Assembly (NCBI RefSeq): GCF_023705585.1
Contig: NZ_BOQE01000001.1
Location: 2,307,001-2,371,000 of the forward strand
Length of the DNA stretch: 64,000 nucleotides
Source of the DNA: Collibacillus ludicampi
GTDB lineage: Bacteria > Bacillota > Bacilli > Tumebacillales > BOQE01
Direction of reading: 5' to 3'
Of the stretch, positions 1 through 7,526 are shown in pieces. Numbering within the stretch: the first letter of the stretch is position 1; the number at the start of each line of letters is the position of its first letter. The notes beneath the pieces are model-generated. The model made no database searches, was not told where the DNA came from, and saw nothing but the letters and a program-made list of their open reading frames with translations. The translations under genes and the position numbers were made by a program.

Positions 1-2
1 AG

Positions 3-1091
3 GAAGAAGCTCGTTGGCAAGAGATGATGGCGAACTATAGGTCTGCTCACCCGGATTTGGCTCAACAGTTAGAGCTTGCCCTGAAGGGAGAATTGCCGCA
101 GGGGTGGGACGCCGACTTACCTGTTTACGAAGCGGGAAGTGCGAAAATGGCTACCCGTCAAGCATCGGGAGCCGCGATCAACGCACTGGCCAAAAGAGTT
201 CCGTTCCTTATCGGCGGCTCGGCCGATCTCGCATCTTCCAATAATACGACGATGAAAGGGATCCCCGTGTTCCATGCGGAAGATTACAGCGGGCGAAATC
301 TCTGGTTTGGCGTTCGCGAGCATGCGATGGGTGCTGCGATGAACGGCATGTCCTTGCACGGCGGACTGCGCGTATATGGAGGTACGTTCTTTGTTTTCTC
401 CGATTATTTGCGCCCAACTATGAGACTTGCGGCCTTGATGAAACAACCGGTGATTTATGTGTTCACACATGATAGCTTCGTCGTCGGGGAAGACGGTCCT
501 ACCCATGAGCCGATTGAACATCTCCCTTCTACGCGCGCGATTCCGGGCATGACTGTCATTCGACCGGCGGATGCCAACGAGACGATTGCCGCTTGGCGAT
601 ATGTCATCAGTCACCAGGAAGGTCCTTACGCGCTTGTGCTGTCTCGACAGGGATTGCCGATCCTTCCGGGAACGGCTGAGAAGAGCCGCGATTCTCTTCC
701 GCTCGGCGCGTATGTTCTGTCTGATCCTGCGGAAGGAAGTCCGGAAGCGATCCTGATTGCGACCGGATCAGAAGTGAGCTTGGCGATGGAAGCGCAGAAA
801 CAACTCGCAGAAAAAGGGATTCCCGTGCGCGTGGTCAGCATGCCAAGTTGGGAATTGTTCGAGAAACAACCGCAGGAGTACAAGGATTCTGTCTTGTTAC
901 CGCATGTCAAAGCGCGGGTGGCAATCGAGATGGCGAATCCTCTCGGCTGGGAACGTTACGTGGGCGAACAAGGGACGGTCATCGGCATCGCTCATTATGG
1001 CGCCTCCGCCCCGGGAGACCGCTTGATCAAAGAGTTCGGCTTCACTCCGGAACACGTAGTCACGGCAGTGGAAAATGTTTTGGGTAAGTGA
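3..1091 (+). CDS. tkt: Transketolase, C-terminal part (5' end outside window)
   Basis: This is the last ~360 codons of transketolase, the thiamine-diphosphate enzyme that moves two-carbon units between sugar phosphates in the pentose phosphate pathway. The frame is open from the first bases, so the start lies upstream of the window. The pyrimidine-binding domain is visible: a conserved GGSADLASSN stretch, then REHAMGAAMNG with the catalytic glutamate, then a substrate-binding stretch with HDSFVVGEDGPTHEP. A C-terminal transketolase domain follows (AILIATGSEVSLA). The protein ends at the usual place for the family. A hairpin with a T-run follows 35 bp downstream, so it is the last gene of its transcript. 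Confidence 0.96.
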   Translation, partial: EEARWQEMMANYRSAHPDLAQQLELALKGELPQGWDADLPVYEAGSAKMATRQASGAAINALAKRVPFLIGGSADLASSNNTTMKGIPVFHAEDYSGRNLWFGVREHAMGAAMNGMSLHGGLRVYGGTFFVFSDYLRPTMRLAALMKQPVIYVFTHDSFVVGEDGPTHEPIEHLPSTRAIPGMTVIRPADANETIAAWRYVISHQEGPYALVLSRQGLPILPGTAEKSRDSLPLGAYVLSDPAEGSPEAILIATGSEVSLAMEAQKQLAEKGIPVRVVSMPSWELFEKQPQEYKDSVLLPHVKARVAIEMANPLGWERYVGEQGTVIGIAHYGASAPGDRLIKEFGFTPEHVVTAVENVLGK

Positions 1092-1125
1092 GATCGTCTG
1101 TATAACGGAATACCGTTGATATTAT

Positions 1126-1176
1126 AAAGGGGACTCAAAAGGTCGATACCATGCGACTTGATGAGTCCCTTTTATT
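1126..1176 (+). terminator. Rho-independent terminator after transketolase
   Basis: The arm aaaggggactca (1126-1137) pairs with tgagtcccttt (1162-1172) with one bulged G, and a TTTTATT run follows. Confidence 0.7.
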
Positions 1177-1218
1177 ACTGGTGTTTTTAAACAAATAAAA
1201 TCAGCTTTATTGGTATGA

Positions 1219-1389
1219 ACGATCGACTGGAACCTCCGCGAGAGTGTCCGAGCGCAGATGCGTATCACCGTAAAACGACTGCTCAAGAAGTACGGCTACC
1301 CGCCGGATCTGGAAAAGATGGCAATTGAAACGGTGTTGAAACAGGCTGAATTGATGTATCAAAATGAGGTTGAAGAGTTTACATATTGA
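1219..1389 (+). pseudogene. hsdR: Remnant of type I restriction subunit HsdR (C-terminal 56 codons)
   Basis: The frame from 1219 to the stop at 1387-1389 reads [20 protein letters not shown], then a segment with [13 protein letters not shown] and a closing helix rich in E and Q. This matches my recollection of the C-terminal end of type I restriction endonuclease R subunits, where W..RESVRA.(M/L)R..VKRLL(R/K)KYGYPPD is strongly conserved. There is an in-frame stop at 1216-1218, no start codon, and no helicase or nuclease domain upstream, because transketolase sits there instead. It is therefore the tail left by a deletion. No hsdM or hsdS is nearby. The assignment rests on memory of the motif, not on an alignment. 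Confidence 0.6.
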
Positions 1390-1509
1390 TCAGTATCTGG
1401 CGTAGTGACAGGATGGGGAAAGTCTGTGTATTACGCCTTTTGCTAATTAGCTGTTTTTCACGGACTTCTATTATTTTTGCTTTAATTTCCAATTATCATA
1501 CAATTTATT

Positions 1510-1743
1510 CTATACAATGTCATACTCTTGTTTGCCCTTTACCATAATGAATTCTTCTACCGTTCCGCAGATATGGCATACAGCTTCGTACTTTCTGAAC
1601 ACTATCTCTTGATTGTTAGTAACAAATATCTCAAGCGAATCACCGACATCGATCTTGAATGTATCATGAAGTTTTTTCGGTAAAACAACTCTTCCTAAAT
1701 TATCGAATATAAATATCCCCACGATTGCCGATCGTTTCCACAA
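1510..1743 (-). CDS. AbrB/SpoVT-type swapped-hairpin DNA-binding protein, probably truncated
   Basis: This 77-residue product carries the AbrB-type core DNLGRVVLPKKLHDTFKI, then a VGDSLEIF strand and a CHICG element like the CxxC near the end of sporulation-era AbrB paralogues. Family members normally begin MKSTGIVRK-(I/V)D and continue past a second cysteine pair. Here the start is unusual and lies 44 bp inside the toxin gene, and the C-terminus stops at EYDIV, before the second cysteine pair. It may be translationally coupled to the toxin, or it may be an AbrB gene whose 5' end was replaced in a deletion. No clear ribosome site precedes the ATG. Confidence 0.55.
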   Translation of the reverse strand: MWKRSAIVGIFIFDNLGRVVLPKKLHDTFKIDVGDSLEIFVTNNQEIVFRKYEAVCHICGTVEEFIMVKGKQEYDIV

Positions 1744-1966
1744 TGATCAACTGTCGGTCATGATCGACAAAAAATAATACCCGAAAGGTTCCAATACGAA
1801 GCCGGAACAACCCTTGTTCACCCTTGAGCTTTTTTATATCACCTTGGGGTGGAACATTTTTTAGCCCTTCCAGTGATTCCAAAATGCGCATTTGCAATTT
1901 CTTGTCCTGCTTCTTGATAAACTTAATGGCTGGTGGCTTTAAGATGAGATTATAGATTAAGCTCAC
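1700..1966 (-). CDS. RelE/ParE-family toxin
   Basis: This 88-residue product is of the RelE/ParE fold: an N-terminal amphipathic helix pair (FIKKQDKKLQMRILESLEGL), then the strand-rich half with GLFRLRIGTFRVLFFVD and a closing IGNRGDIY. Members usually cleave mRNA on the ribosome (RelE) or poison gyrase (ParE); the sequence does not decide which. The start overlaps the end of the antitoxin gene by 17 bp, the standard antitoxin-first arrangement that couples translation. The IGNRGDIY ending is where the family normally ends, so this gene looks intact even though an AbrB-like ORF begins inside it. Confidence 0.82.
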   Translation of the reverse strand: MSLIYNLILKPPAIKFIKKQDKKLQMRILESLEGLKNVPPQGDIKKLKGEQGLFRLRIGTFRVLFFVDHDRQLIIVETIGNRGDIYIR

Positions 1967-2186
1967 TTTTTAAATCCTCCAAAGATATGGATTCGTCATC
2001 TTCTTTTGCACGAGCCAACTTTGCTTTCTCTTCATCGGTTAAAGGCTCATCCACCTCTGGAATATCATCCCATGCTTTTTTAGCTGCACGTGCAACCAGG
2101 TATTCCATGTAATCAAGTAAACTTTTTTTGTCCTGCTCAGGAAGCTGATTAAAAAGGTGATCAAATTGGTCCTTGGGAAGTGCCAT
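1950..2186 (-). CDS. Antitoxin of the RelE/ParE-type pair
   Basis: This 78-residue acidic protein starts MALPKDQFDHLFNQL and has a helical N-terminal half followed by a charged, probably disordered tail (DEPLTDEEKAKLARAKEDDE) suited to wrapping around the toxin. A clear aggagg ribosome site lies 7 bp upstream of the ATG on the minus strand. It is assigned as antitoxin mainly by position immediately before the toxin with a 17-bp overlap, and by size and charge. I do not recognise a specific antitoxin family; it resembles RelB/DUF2281-like proteins. Such antitoxins usually repress their own promoter, which would lie in the gene-free DNA upstream of 2186. Confidence 0.72.
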   Translation of the reverse strand: MALPKDQFDHLFNQLPEQDKKSLLDYMEYLVARAAKKAWDDIPEVDEPLTDEEKAKLARAKEDDESISLEDLKSELNL

Positions 2187-2436
2187 TTTTATGCCTCCTC
2201 ATATATCCGATAAGGTATTGGATAAGCTGAGAATACCCAACCACTGTCATACGGACAAAAATAACCCGTAGGTGTTTTTTCTATCGTTTTGTGTATAAGA
2301 CATTACCTTTCTCAGAAAAACATAACATATCAAGGGTTTATTCGCAAAACTTAGCTGCGAAAGTTGAATAACTCACCTGAATCATTTGACTTTCAGTAGA
2401 ATACACATTTTTCCATAAAAATAATTTCCGACGCTT

Positions 2437-2504
2437 TTCGACATAAAATTCTCCATAGCCCCAGTCCGATCAAGGATATTGTCGATTATTAACAAACTTC
2501 GACA
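2437..2504. promoter_or_regulatory. Two TTCGACA boxes resembling Spo0A (0A) sites
   Basis: TTCGACA occurs at 2437-2443 and 2498-2504, and each is the exact complement of the 0A box TGTCGAA. A 7-bp inverted pair (ttgtcga / tcgacaa) spans 2480-2505. This fits Spo0A control of the transcript starting near 2555, but short boxes occur by chance. Confidence 0.3.
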
Positions 2505-2519
2505 ACCGCGAAAGACATC

Positions 2520-2548
2520 TTGTGAGTCTGAAAGTTATGCTATAGAAT
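2520..2548 (+). promoter_or_regulatory. Candidate sigma-A promoter of an untranslated RNA
   Basis: TTGTGA (2520-2525) and TAGAAT (2543-2548) are spaced by 17 bp. This would start a transcript near 2555, too close to the ATG at 2560 for a normal ribosome site. Confidence 0.35.
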
Positions 2549-2620
2549 AAGAGAGGGAAATGTACAAGGGTAAATTATTCGTGTACGGAAACATAGTGGT
2601 AAATGAAAGTTTTGATTCTC

Positions 2621-2840
2621 GATACGCATCGAAAAAGAAATAAGAGATTGTGAGATAAAAAAAGCCCCCTGAAAAAGGGGGTACAATGGGATTCTATCTC
2701 CTCGTTTTCACGAGAAGAAGAAACAAGGGATATCTCTATTATACATATAAACATTAGGAATTTTTATAGAGAAAAATTGGTGAATATAGAGATCGTTGTA
2801 AGAGACTAGTTGAATATACATTCTTTTTTCGATGCGTATC
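2621..2840. repeat. Long-range inverted repeat
   Basis: GATACGCATCGAAAAAGAA (2621-2639) is repeated inverted at 2821-2840 with one extra base in the A-run. Each copy contains the near-palindrome TCGAT-4nt-ATCGA. It could be an RNA stem, the ends of a small element, or paired protein-binding sites. Confidence 0.75.
2657..2743 (-). ncRNA. Candidate ~75-nt small RNA, antisense to the plus-strand RNA
   Basis: On the minus strand a TATAAT (complement of 2738-2743) is followed ~70 nt later by a textbook terminator: cccccttttt-c-aggggg then seven T (2681 down to 2657). Between them lies a small hairpin, ctcgtgaaaacgag. No -35 box is evident and there is no ORF. It lies wholly inside the candidate plus-strand RNA, so the two would be complementary. 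Confidence 0.35.
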
Positions 2841-2905
2841 AAGGTGTCGATCAAACGAAACGAAAGTTAAACGATAATATCTTATGTGTATGGACACTTA
2901 CTGAT

Positions 2906-2957
2906 AACACCGGAATCCTTCTTGCCTGAAGGCATGGAGGATCCCGGTGTTTTTTAT
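2906..2957 (+). terminator. Strong terminator with no protein gene upstream
   Basis: aacaccgg-aatcc (2906-2918) pairs with ggatcccggtgtt (2939-2951), enclosing a small inner hairpin and followed by TTTTTTATTT. It implies a plus-strand transcript through 2.5-2.9 kb. Confidence 0.75.
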
Positions 2958-2967
2958 TTCCTTTTCG

Positions 2968-3016
2968 AAGCTACATCGAACCCAAGCGCAAAGCGATACA
3001 CCCACCCAAGCACTAG
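2968..3016. repeat. Interspersed palindromic repeat, single arm
   Basis: The stretch catcgaacccaagcgcaaag continuing to cacccaagcacta is nearly identical to 12053-12098, the right arm of the second module at the 12-kb locus. The left arm is absent here. See the entries at 11738 and 31622. Confidence 0.75.
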
Positions 3017-3160
3017 TTCTCAAGATAGATTCTTTCGTATAACGAGGCACTCTCAATAGGGCTGTTCTGAAATATGAGAAACACAATATTTATGTAACGA
3101 GGAGCAATCAGGGAAAGATTACTTGAGGGAGAGCGGTACTCATGAGTGAGGAGGGGAATT

Positions 3161-3250
3161 ATGGCTTGTAAAACAGGGGTTAGGTTTGACGCTCAAGTAA
3201 CGGACTATAACTGGTCATGGCGGTACTGGAAAATGGACGAAAAAACCTGA
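3161..3250 (+). CDS. Candidate 29-residue ORF ahead of the oxidase operon
   Basis: ATG at 3161 is preceded by a very strong gaggagggg ribosome site and encodes 29 residues beginning MACKTGVRF and containing DYNWSWRYW. It is hydrophilic but rich in tryptophan and tyrosine, with no membrane segment. It ends 70 bp before ctaC. I know no family for it. The ribosome site is the main support; it could be a leader peptide for the oxidase operon or chance. Confidence 0.35.
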   Translation: MACKTGVRFDAQVTDYNWSWRYWKMDEKT

Positions 3251-3320
3251 ATGTGAAAAAAACAGAACATATCTTACTTACGGATTTGACGCAATCACTT
3301 CTCGTTAGGAGGGGGAAGGT

Positions 3321-4244
3321 GTGGGAAGCAGCTTCTGGTTGCCGCAACCGATCACGGATCTGGCGAAAAGCGTGGATTCCCTTTTTTATATTATCACATG
3401 GGTCGCGGTCGTTATTTTTCTTTTAGTAGAGATTTTACTCGTCACTTTTGTCATTCGGTATCGCAGAAAACATCCAAAACAAGAGGGTCCCGCCATCCAT
3501 GGAAACCATCGATTGGAGATTATTTGGACGGCGATTCCCGCACTGATTCTGGTCGTCATTGCCGTGATCAGTTTTCCTCTAGTAAACAAGATTCAAACTC
3601 CGCCTAAAGACTCAATGGAAATACAAGTAACAGGGCGTATGTGGTCATGGGAATTCCGGTATCCGAATGGGGTGACCACATATAATGAACTGCGTCTTCC
3701 GGTAGGAAAAGATCTATTGTTCCGCATCACATCCAGCGATGTGATTCACAGCTTCTGGCTTCCGGAGTGGCGTATCAAGCAGGATGCAGTCCCAGGAAGG
3801 GAAACGCAAATATGGGCACGTATCGATAAACCGGGAACGTACGAGGTAAAGTGCGCGGAGTATTGCGGTACGAACCATTCACAAATGCTCGCCAAAGTGA
3901 TCACCATGAACGATTCCGAGTTCGATGCGTGGATGAATGAACAAAAGAAAAAAGCAGAATCTCAAGGAGTGAATGGTCAGCAATTGGTGCAGACACTCGG
4001 TTGTCTTTCCTGTCATTCGACGGACGGCAGCCAATCGGTCGGGCCCACGTGGAAAGGTTTATTTGGTTCGAAGGTGACTTTACAGGACGGAAGTACGGTG
4101 ACAGCAGATGAAGCGTACTTGAAAGAATCGATCGTACAACCGGGAGCAAAAGTCGTTCAAGGATATTCCAATATCATGACGCCCGCCCAACTGAATGATC
4201 AACAGGTGAAGGCGATTCTCGACTACTTAAAGTCTCTCAACTAA
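3321..4244 (+). CDS. ctaC: Cytochrome c oxidase subunit II with fused cytochrome c (caa3 type)
   Basis: This 307-residue membrane protein accepts electrons and passes them to subunit I of the terminal oxidase. It has two N-terminal membrane segments (about residues 22-45 and 68-90), then the extracellular cupredoxin domain. The CuA site is CAEYCGTNHSQM, with both cysteines, histidine and methionine. A C-terminal cytochrome c domain has CLSCH for covalent heme. The start is GTG at 3321, placed by aggaggggg at 3307-3315. There is no lipoprotein signal ahead of the first membrane segment, unlike Bacillus CtaC. ctaD follows 34 bp downstream. Confidence 0.96.
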   Translation: MGSSFWLPQPITDLAKSVDSLFYIITWVAVVIFLLVEILLVTFVIRYRRKHPKQEGPAIHGNHRLEIIWTAIPALILVVIAVISFPLVNKIQTPPKDSMEIQVTGRMWSWEFRYPNGVTTYNELRLPVGKDLLFRITSSDVIHSFWLPEWRIKQDAVPGRETQIWARIDKPGTYEVKCAEYCGTNHSQMLAKVITMNDSEFDAWMNEQKKKAESQGVNGQQLVQTLGCLSCHSTDGSQSVGPTWKGLFGSKVTLQDGSTVTADEAYLKESIVQPGAKVVQGYSNIMTPAQLNDQQVKAILDYLKSLN

Positions 4245-4278
4245 CAGTCAGATTGGGACGAGAGGAAGGAGTGAGAGT

Positions 4279-5898
4279 ATGAATACATCAATGTCCCGGC
4301 GCTCGGTTATTCGCGAATGGGTATTTACTGTCGATCACAAAAAGATCGGTATCATGTACGGAGTGACAGCGCTATTCTTCTTTTTGCTTGGAGGGCTCGC
4401 CGCTTTAATTATTCGCACCAAACTTTTAACGCCGGGTCCGGACGTGGTGAGTGCCGATACGTTTAATCAAACGTTTACATTACATGGAACGATCATGATT
4501 TTCCTGTTTATGATTCCTATGCTCACAGGGTTCTTTGGCAACTATTTGATCCCTCTGATGATCGGTGCGCGGGATATGGCATTTCCCCGCATGAACGCTC
4601 TCAGTTATTGGCTTTTTTTGTTAGGGGGACTCATATTGATCATCAGTCCCATATTTGGAGCGATCCCCGACGCGGGATGGACGGCGTATCCGCCTTACAG
4701 TGTACGCTCCCCCGGTGCGGGAATCGACCTCTGGATATCAAGTCTTCATATTTTGGGAATTTCGTCCATTCTCGGTGCCATTAACTTTATCGTTACCATA
4801 TGTACCATGAGGGCTCCTGGAATGACATGGAACAGACTTCCGCTCTTCGTCTGGTCATCCCTCGTTACCTCATTCATTCAATTGTTCGGTATACCTGCAC
4901 TTGCAGGAGCGATTACAACATTGTTAGCCGATCGGCATTGGGGTACGGTCTTCTCTGTCCCGTCGGCAGGCGGTGATCCCATGCTGTACGAACATCTTTT
5001 CTGGTTTTACTCCCATCCGGCCGTCTATGTGATGATCCTGCCTGCGATGGGGATTGTTTCTGAAATTATACCTGTTTTTGCGAGAAAACCGATTTTTGGA
5101 TATCGAGCGGTCGCTTATGCGAGTGTTGCGATCGGCTTCTTGGGATTTTTCGTCTGGGCACACCACATGTTTGTCGCGGGAATGAAGGTGGATGCAGGGA
5201 CTCCTTTCGAAATCTCTTCCATGGTGATCGCTGTACCCTCCGCCATCAAGATTTTTAACTGGCTGGCTACAATGTGGCGAGGAGCGAACGTCTATACGAC
5301 CCCCATGTTATTCGTCACGATTGGATTTTTGGGACTATTTACCATTGGTGGATTAAGCGGGGTCTATGCGGCAGCCGTACCTGTCGATATGCACGTGCAT
5401 GATACGTATTTTGTGGTCGCTCATTTCCATTATGTTCTATTCGGCGGAAGCATGATGGGGGTTCTCGGAGGGATCTATTATTGGTTTCCAAAAGTCTTTG
5501 GCAAGAAATATAACGAAACATTAGGAAAATGGATCTTCTGGCTGTACTTCATCGGTACCAACCTGACATTCATGCCGATGCATTTCTTAGGGCTGGCCGG
5601 CATGCCACGGCGCGTATACACGTACGACCCGCACTATACCCTGTTCAATCAGATTGCAACCTTAGGGGCGTACATGCTGGCGGTTGCTGTCCTGATGATG
5701 ATCTACAATTTTGTGCACTCGGCGTTGCGCGGAGAAGAGGCGGGGGCGAATCCGTGGGGCGATGCGCAGACATTGGAGTGGACGATTTCTTCACCGCCTC
5801 CTGCACATAATTTTGATACCATTCCTGTGGTCACCGCCAGCCCGTATGAATTCGGAGTATCGGAATGGGTAAAGAAGGAGCAGCATTCGATCCAGTAA
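4279..5898 (+). CDS. ctaD: Cytochrome c oxidase subunit I (A2-type, YSHP motif)
   Basis: This 539-residue polytopic protein is the catalytic subunit that reduces O2 to water and pumps protons. Heme a and a3 and CuB ligands are present: LHGTIMIF, YSHPAVY, HHMFVAGM and HDTYFVVAHFHYV. The sixth helix reads FYSHPAVYVM. In A1-type oxidases this position is GHPEVY with the proton-channel glutamate, whereas A2-type oxidases carry YSHPxVY, so this enzyme is the A2 type. It is shorter than Bacillus CtaD (about 620) because the C-terminal extension is missing. The last residues overlap the upstream ORF extension of ctaB. Confidence 0.96.
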   Translation: MNTSMSRRSVIREWVFTVDHKKIGIMYGVTALFFFLLGGLAALIIRTKLLTPGPDVVSADTFNQTFTLHGTIMIFLFMIPMLTGFFGNYLIPLMIGARDMAFPRMNALSYWLFLLGGLILIISPIFGAIPDAGWTAYPPYSVRSPGAGIDLWISSLHILGISSILGAINFIVTICTMRAPGMTWNRLPLFVWSSLVTSFIQLFGIPALAGAITTLLADRHWGTVFSVPSAGGDPMLYEHLFWFYSHPAVYVMILPAMGIVSEIIPVFARKPIFGYRAVAYASVAIGFLGFFVWAHHMFVAGMKVDAGTPFEISSMVIAVPSAIKIFNWLATMWRGANVYTTPMLFVTIGFLGLFTIGGLSGVYAAAVPVDMHVHDTYFVVAHFHYVLFGGSMMGVLGGIYYWFPKVFGKKYNETLGKWIFWLYFIGTNLTFMPMHFLGLAGMPRRVYTYDPHYTLFNQIATLGAYMLAVAVLMMIYNFVHSALRGEEAGANPWGDAQTLEWTISSPPPAHNFDTIPVVTASPYEFGVSEWVKKEQHSIQ

Positions 5899-5921
5899 CC
5901 GCTAATGAGGGAGGGCTTTCG

Positions 5922-6851
5922 GTGGAACGCTTGTGGCCTCATCTGGAATCACTCTCGGGAGAGAAGGATAACAGCAACACAGAGGTTTCCGTTAAACCGA
6001 CAACATGGAAAGATTATTTCCACATTACCAAAATCGGAATCACGCTTTCGAATTTGTTGAGTACGCTGACGGGAATCTCATTGGCATCAAGGGAGGGGTG
6101 GCAAACGGGGACAACAGTGCTCACGTTGGTGAGTACCGCGTTGGTCATCGCTTCGGGATGTACGCTCAATAATTATATCGATCGGGATATCGACTCACGG
6201 ATGGCTCGCACTCAGAAAAGGGCTTTGCCCGATGGCCGTATGCAACCACAGAAGGTGTTATGGATCGGAATCACACTTGGAGTTTTGGGAATTTCCCTAC
6301 TGGGACTCTTTGTGAATCTTCTCTCCGCGATGCTCGGGCTACTTGGGTTGTTCGTATACGTCTGGATCTATACCGCCTGGTTAAAACGAACCTCTACACT
6401 GAGTACGGTCATCGGCGGGATTTCGGGAGCGATTCCGCCCGTCATGGGGTATAGTGCGGTCTCGGGAACATTGGATTTGACCGCATGGATCCTCTTTATA
6501 TTTATGTTTCTGTGGCAACCGCCTCATTTTCTTGCACTTGCCATGCGCCGGATTGAAGAGTACCGTGCCGCAGGCATTCCATTGCTTCCCGTCGTTCGCG
6601 GGTTTACTGAGACCAAACAACAGATGCTTCGCTATACGACGGCGATGGTTCTGACATCCTTCTTGATCTTTGAGGTGCATGCGGCAGGCAAAGGATATCT
6701 GACCATCGCCATCGGGATGGGGATTCTCTACATGGCCTTTTGTGTCGCAGGATTCTTCGCAAAGGATAACATCGTATGGGCACAGAAGATGTTTCGTTAT
6801 TCATTGCTTTACTTAATCGCCATGTTTATCGGAATGATCGTGTCGAGATAG
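5922..6851 (+). CDS. ctaB: Protoheme IX farnesyltransferase (heme O synthase)
   Basis: The UbiA-type prenyltransferase adds a farnesyl group to protoheme IX to give heme O, the precursor of heme A in the oxidase. The first aspartate-rich motif NNYIDRDIDSRMARTQKRAL is clear, with YRAAGIPLLPVVRG later and about eight membrane segments. I chose GTG at 5922 because gagggaggg lies 7 bp before it, giving 309 residues; the frame is open further up into ctaD, but that extension has no ribosome site. It sits between subunit I and the subunit III-like gene in the same operon. Confidence 0.93.
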   Translation: MERLWPHLESLSGEKDNSNTEVSVKPTTWKDYFHITKIGITLSNLLSTLTGISLASREGWQTGTTVLTLVSTALVIASGCTLNNYIDRDIDSRMARTQKRALPDGRMQPQKVLWIGITLGVLGISLLGLFVNLLSAMLGLLGLFVYVWIYTAWLKRTSTLSTVIGGISGAIPPVMGYSAVSGTLDLTAWILFIFMFLWQPPHFLALAMRRIEEYRAAGIPLLPVVRGFTETKQQMLRYTTAMVLTSFLIFEVHAAGKGYLTIAIGMGILYMAFCVAGFFAKDNIVWAQKMFRYSLLYLIAMFIGMIVSR

Positions 6852-6866
6852 GAGGGGGGACGAGAT

Positions 6867-7508
6867 ATGTCATCAGAACATACGGTTCATGGGGTTATAC
6901 ATGAGCCCCTGGATCCGGAACTGATTCATCGCAACGCCAGACTCGCCGTGTGGTTGGGGCTCGTGTCATTTACCTTCTTTATTGCCACAGCTGTAGCATC
7001 CAATGTGTATTTGCGCAAATGGTCACCCGACAAATTCACCTTGCAACTAGCGGAAAGTCCAAAAGAAATGCTCTGGTTGAGTATCATCGTGTTGCTTGTT
7101 TGCGGAATTTTGCTCTTGTTGGCAGGCGGTTTTTTCCGCGCGGATAAATGGAGAAGTTTTAATGTGGCTATGTCGCTGATCACCCTTTGCTTTTTCGCAT
7201 ACGGGTTGCTTCAGATATGGTTCATCCGCTTTCTCGTGCAGCAGACTCCACAGATTTGGACCGCATATGTGGGAATTGCCGCCATTCAGGTTCTCCTGGC
7301 CGCTGTGAGCATCATCTTATTGATCTGGGCCGCGTTTTATACAGGATTTAAAAACAAACAACGGTTGCGAGCTTGGGTTCCCGTTGTTATGAACGTCTGG
7401 TTGTATACCGTGATCGTAGGAATCGTCGTGATTTTTCTGACCGATCTGATGACCGTGAGCGAGTTTGCTGATTATTGCGGAGTGAAGCTGAAACAATTGA
7501 TTCGCTAA
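6867..7508 (+). CDS. Divergent cytochrome c oxidase subunit III-like membrane protein
   Basis: This 213-residue protein has five predicted membrane segments (about 27-46, 71-90, 99-118, 133-156 and 172-193). Size, position after ctaD and ctaB, and the opening RNARLAVWLGLVSFTFFIAT resemble CtaE, the subunit III that stabilises proton pumping. The usual histidine- and glutamate-containing motifs of subunit III, such as HGLHV, are not visible, so the identity rests on context and topology. The ribosome site ggagggggac precedes the ATG. Fifteen bp separate it from ctaB. Confidence 0.7.
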   Translation: MSSEHTVHGVIHEPLDPELIHRNARLAVWLGLVSFTFFIATAVASNVYLRKWSPDKFTLQLAESPKEMLWLSIIVLLVCGILLLLAGGFFRADKWRSFNVAMSLITLCFFAYGLLQIWFIRFLVQQTPQIWTAYVGIAAIQVLLAAVSIILLIWAAFYTGFKNKQRLRAWVPVVMNVWLYTVIVGIVVIFLTDLMTVSEFADYCGVKLKQLIR

Positions 7509-7526
7509 AATGAGGGAGGGATCGCG

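Larger units (their letters stand above)
2555..2957 (+). ncRNA. Candidate ~400-nt structured RNA
   Basis: A promoter-like pair at 2520-2548 and a strong terminator at 2906-2957 bracket a region with no convincing protein gene. A 19-bp long-range stem (2621-2639 with 2821-2840) would close a ~180-nt internal domain that itself contains two short hairpins (2665-2681 and 2702-2715). A 27-codon ORF at 2560-2643 is the only open frame near the 5' end. I tested it by eye against RNase P, tmRNA and 6S RNA signatures and saw none. This is inferred from signals alone. Confidence 0.3.

Noticed and set aside
2555-2957. RNase P RNA, tmRNA or 6S RNA as identity of the candidate RNA
   Set aside because: None of their conserved core sequences is present.
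2898-3086. 62-codon minus-strand ORF containing AWVGVSLCAWVRC
   Set aside because: It reads through the palindromic repeat arm and a terminator. The same peptide-like stretch arises wherever the repeat occurs, and there is no ribosome site.
3217-3426. Plus-strand ORF overlapping the ctaC start
   Set aside because: Out of frame with ctaC, no ribosome site, and it ends inside the first membrane helix of CtaC.
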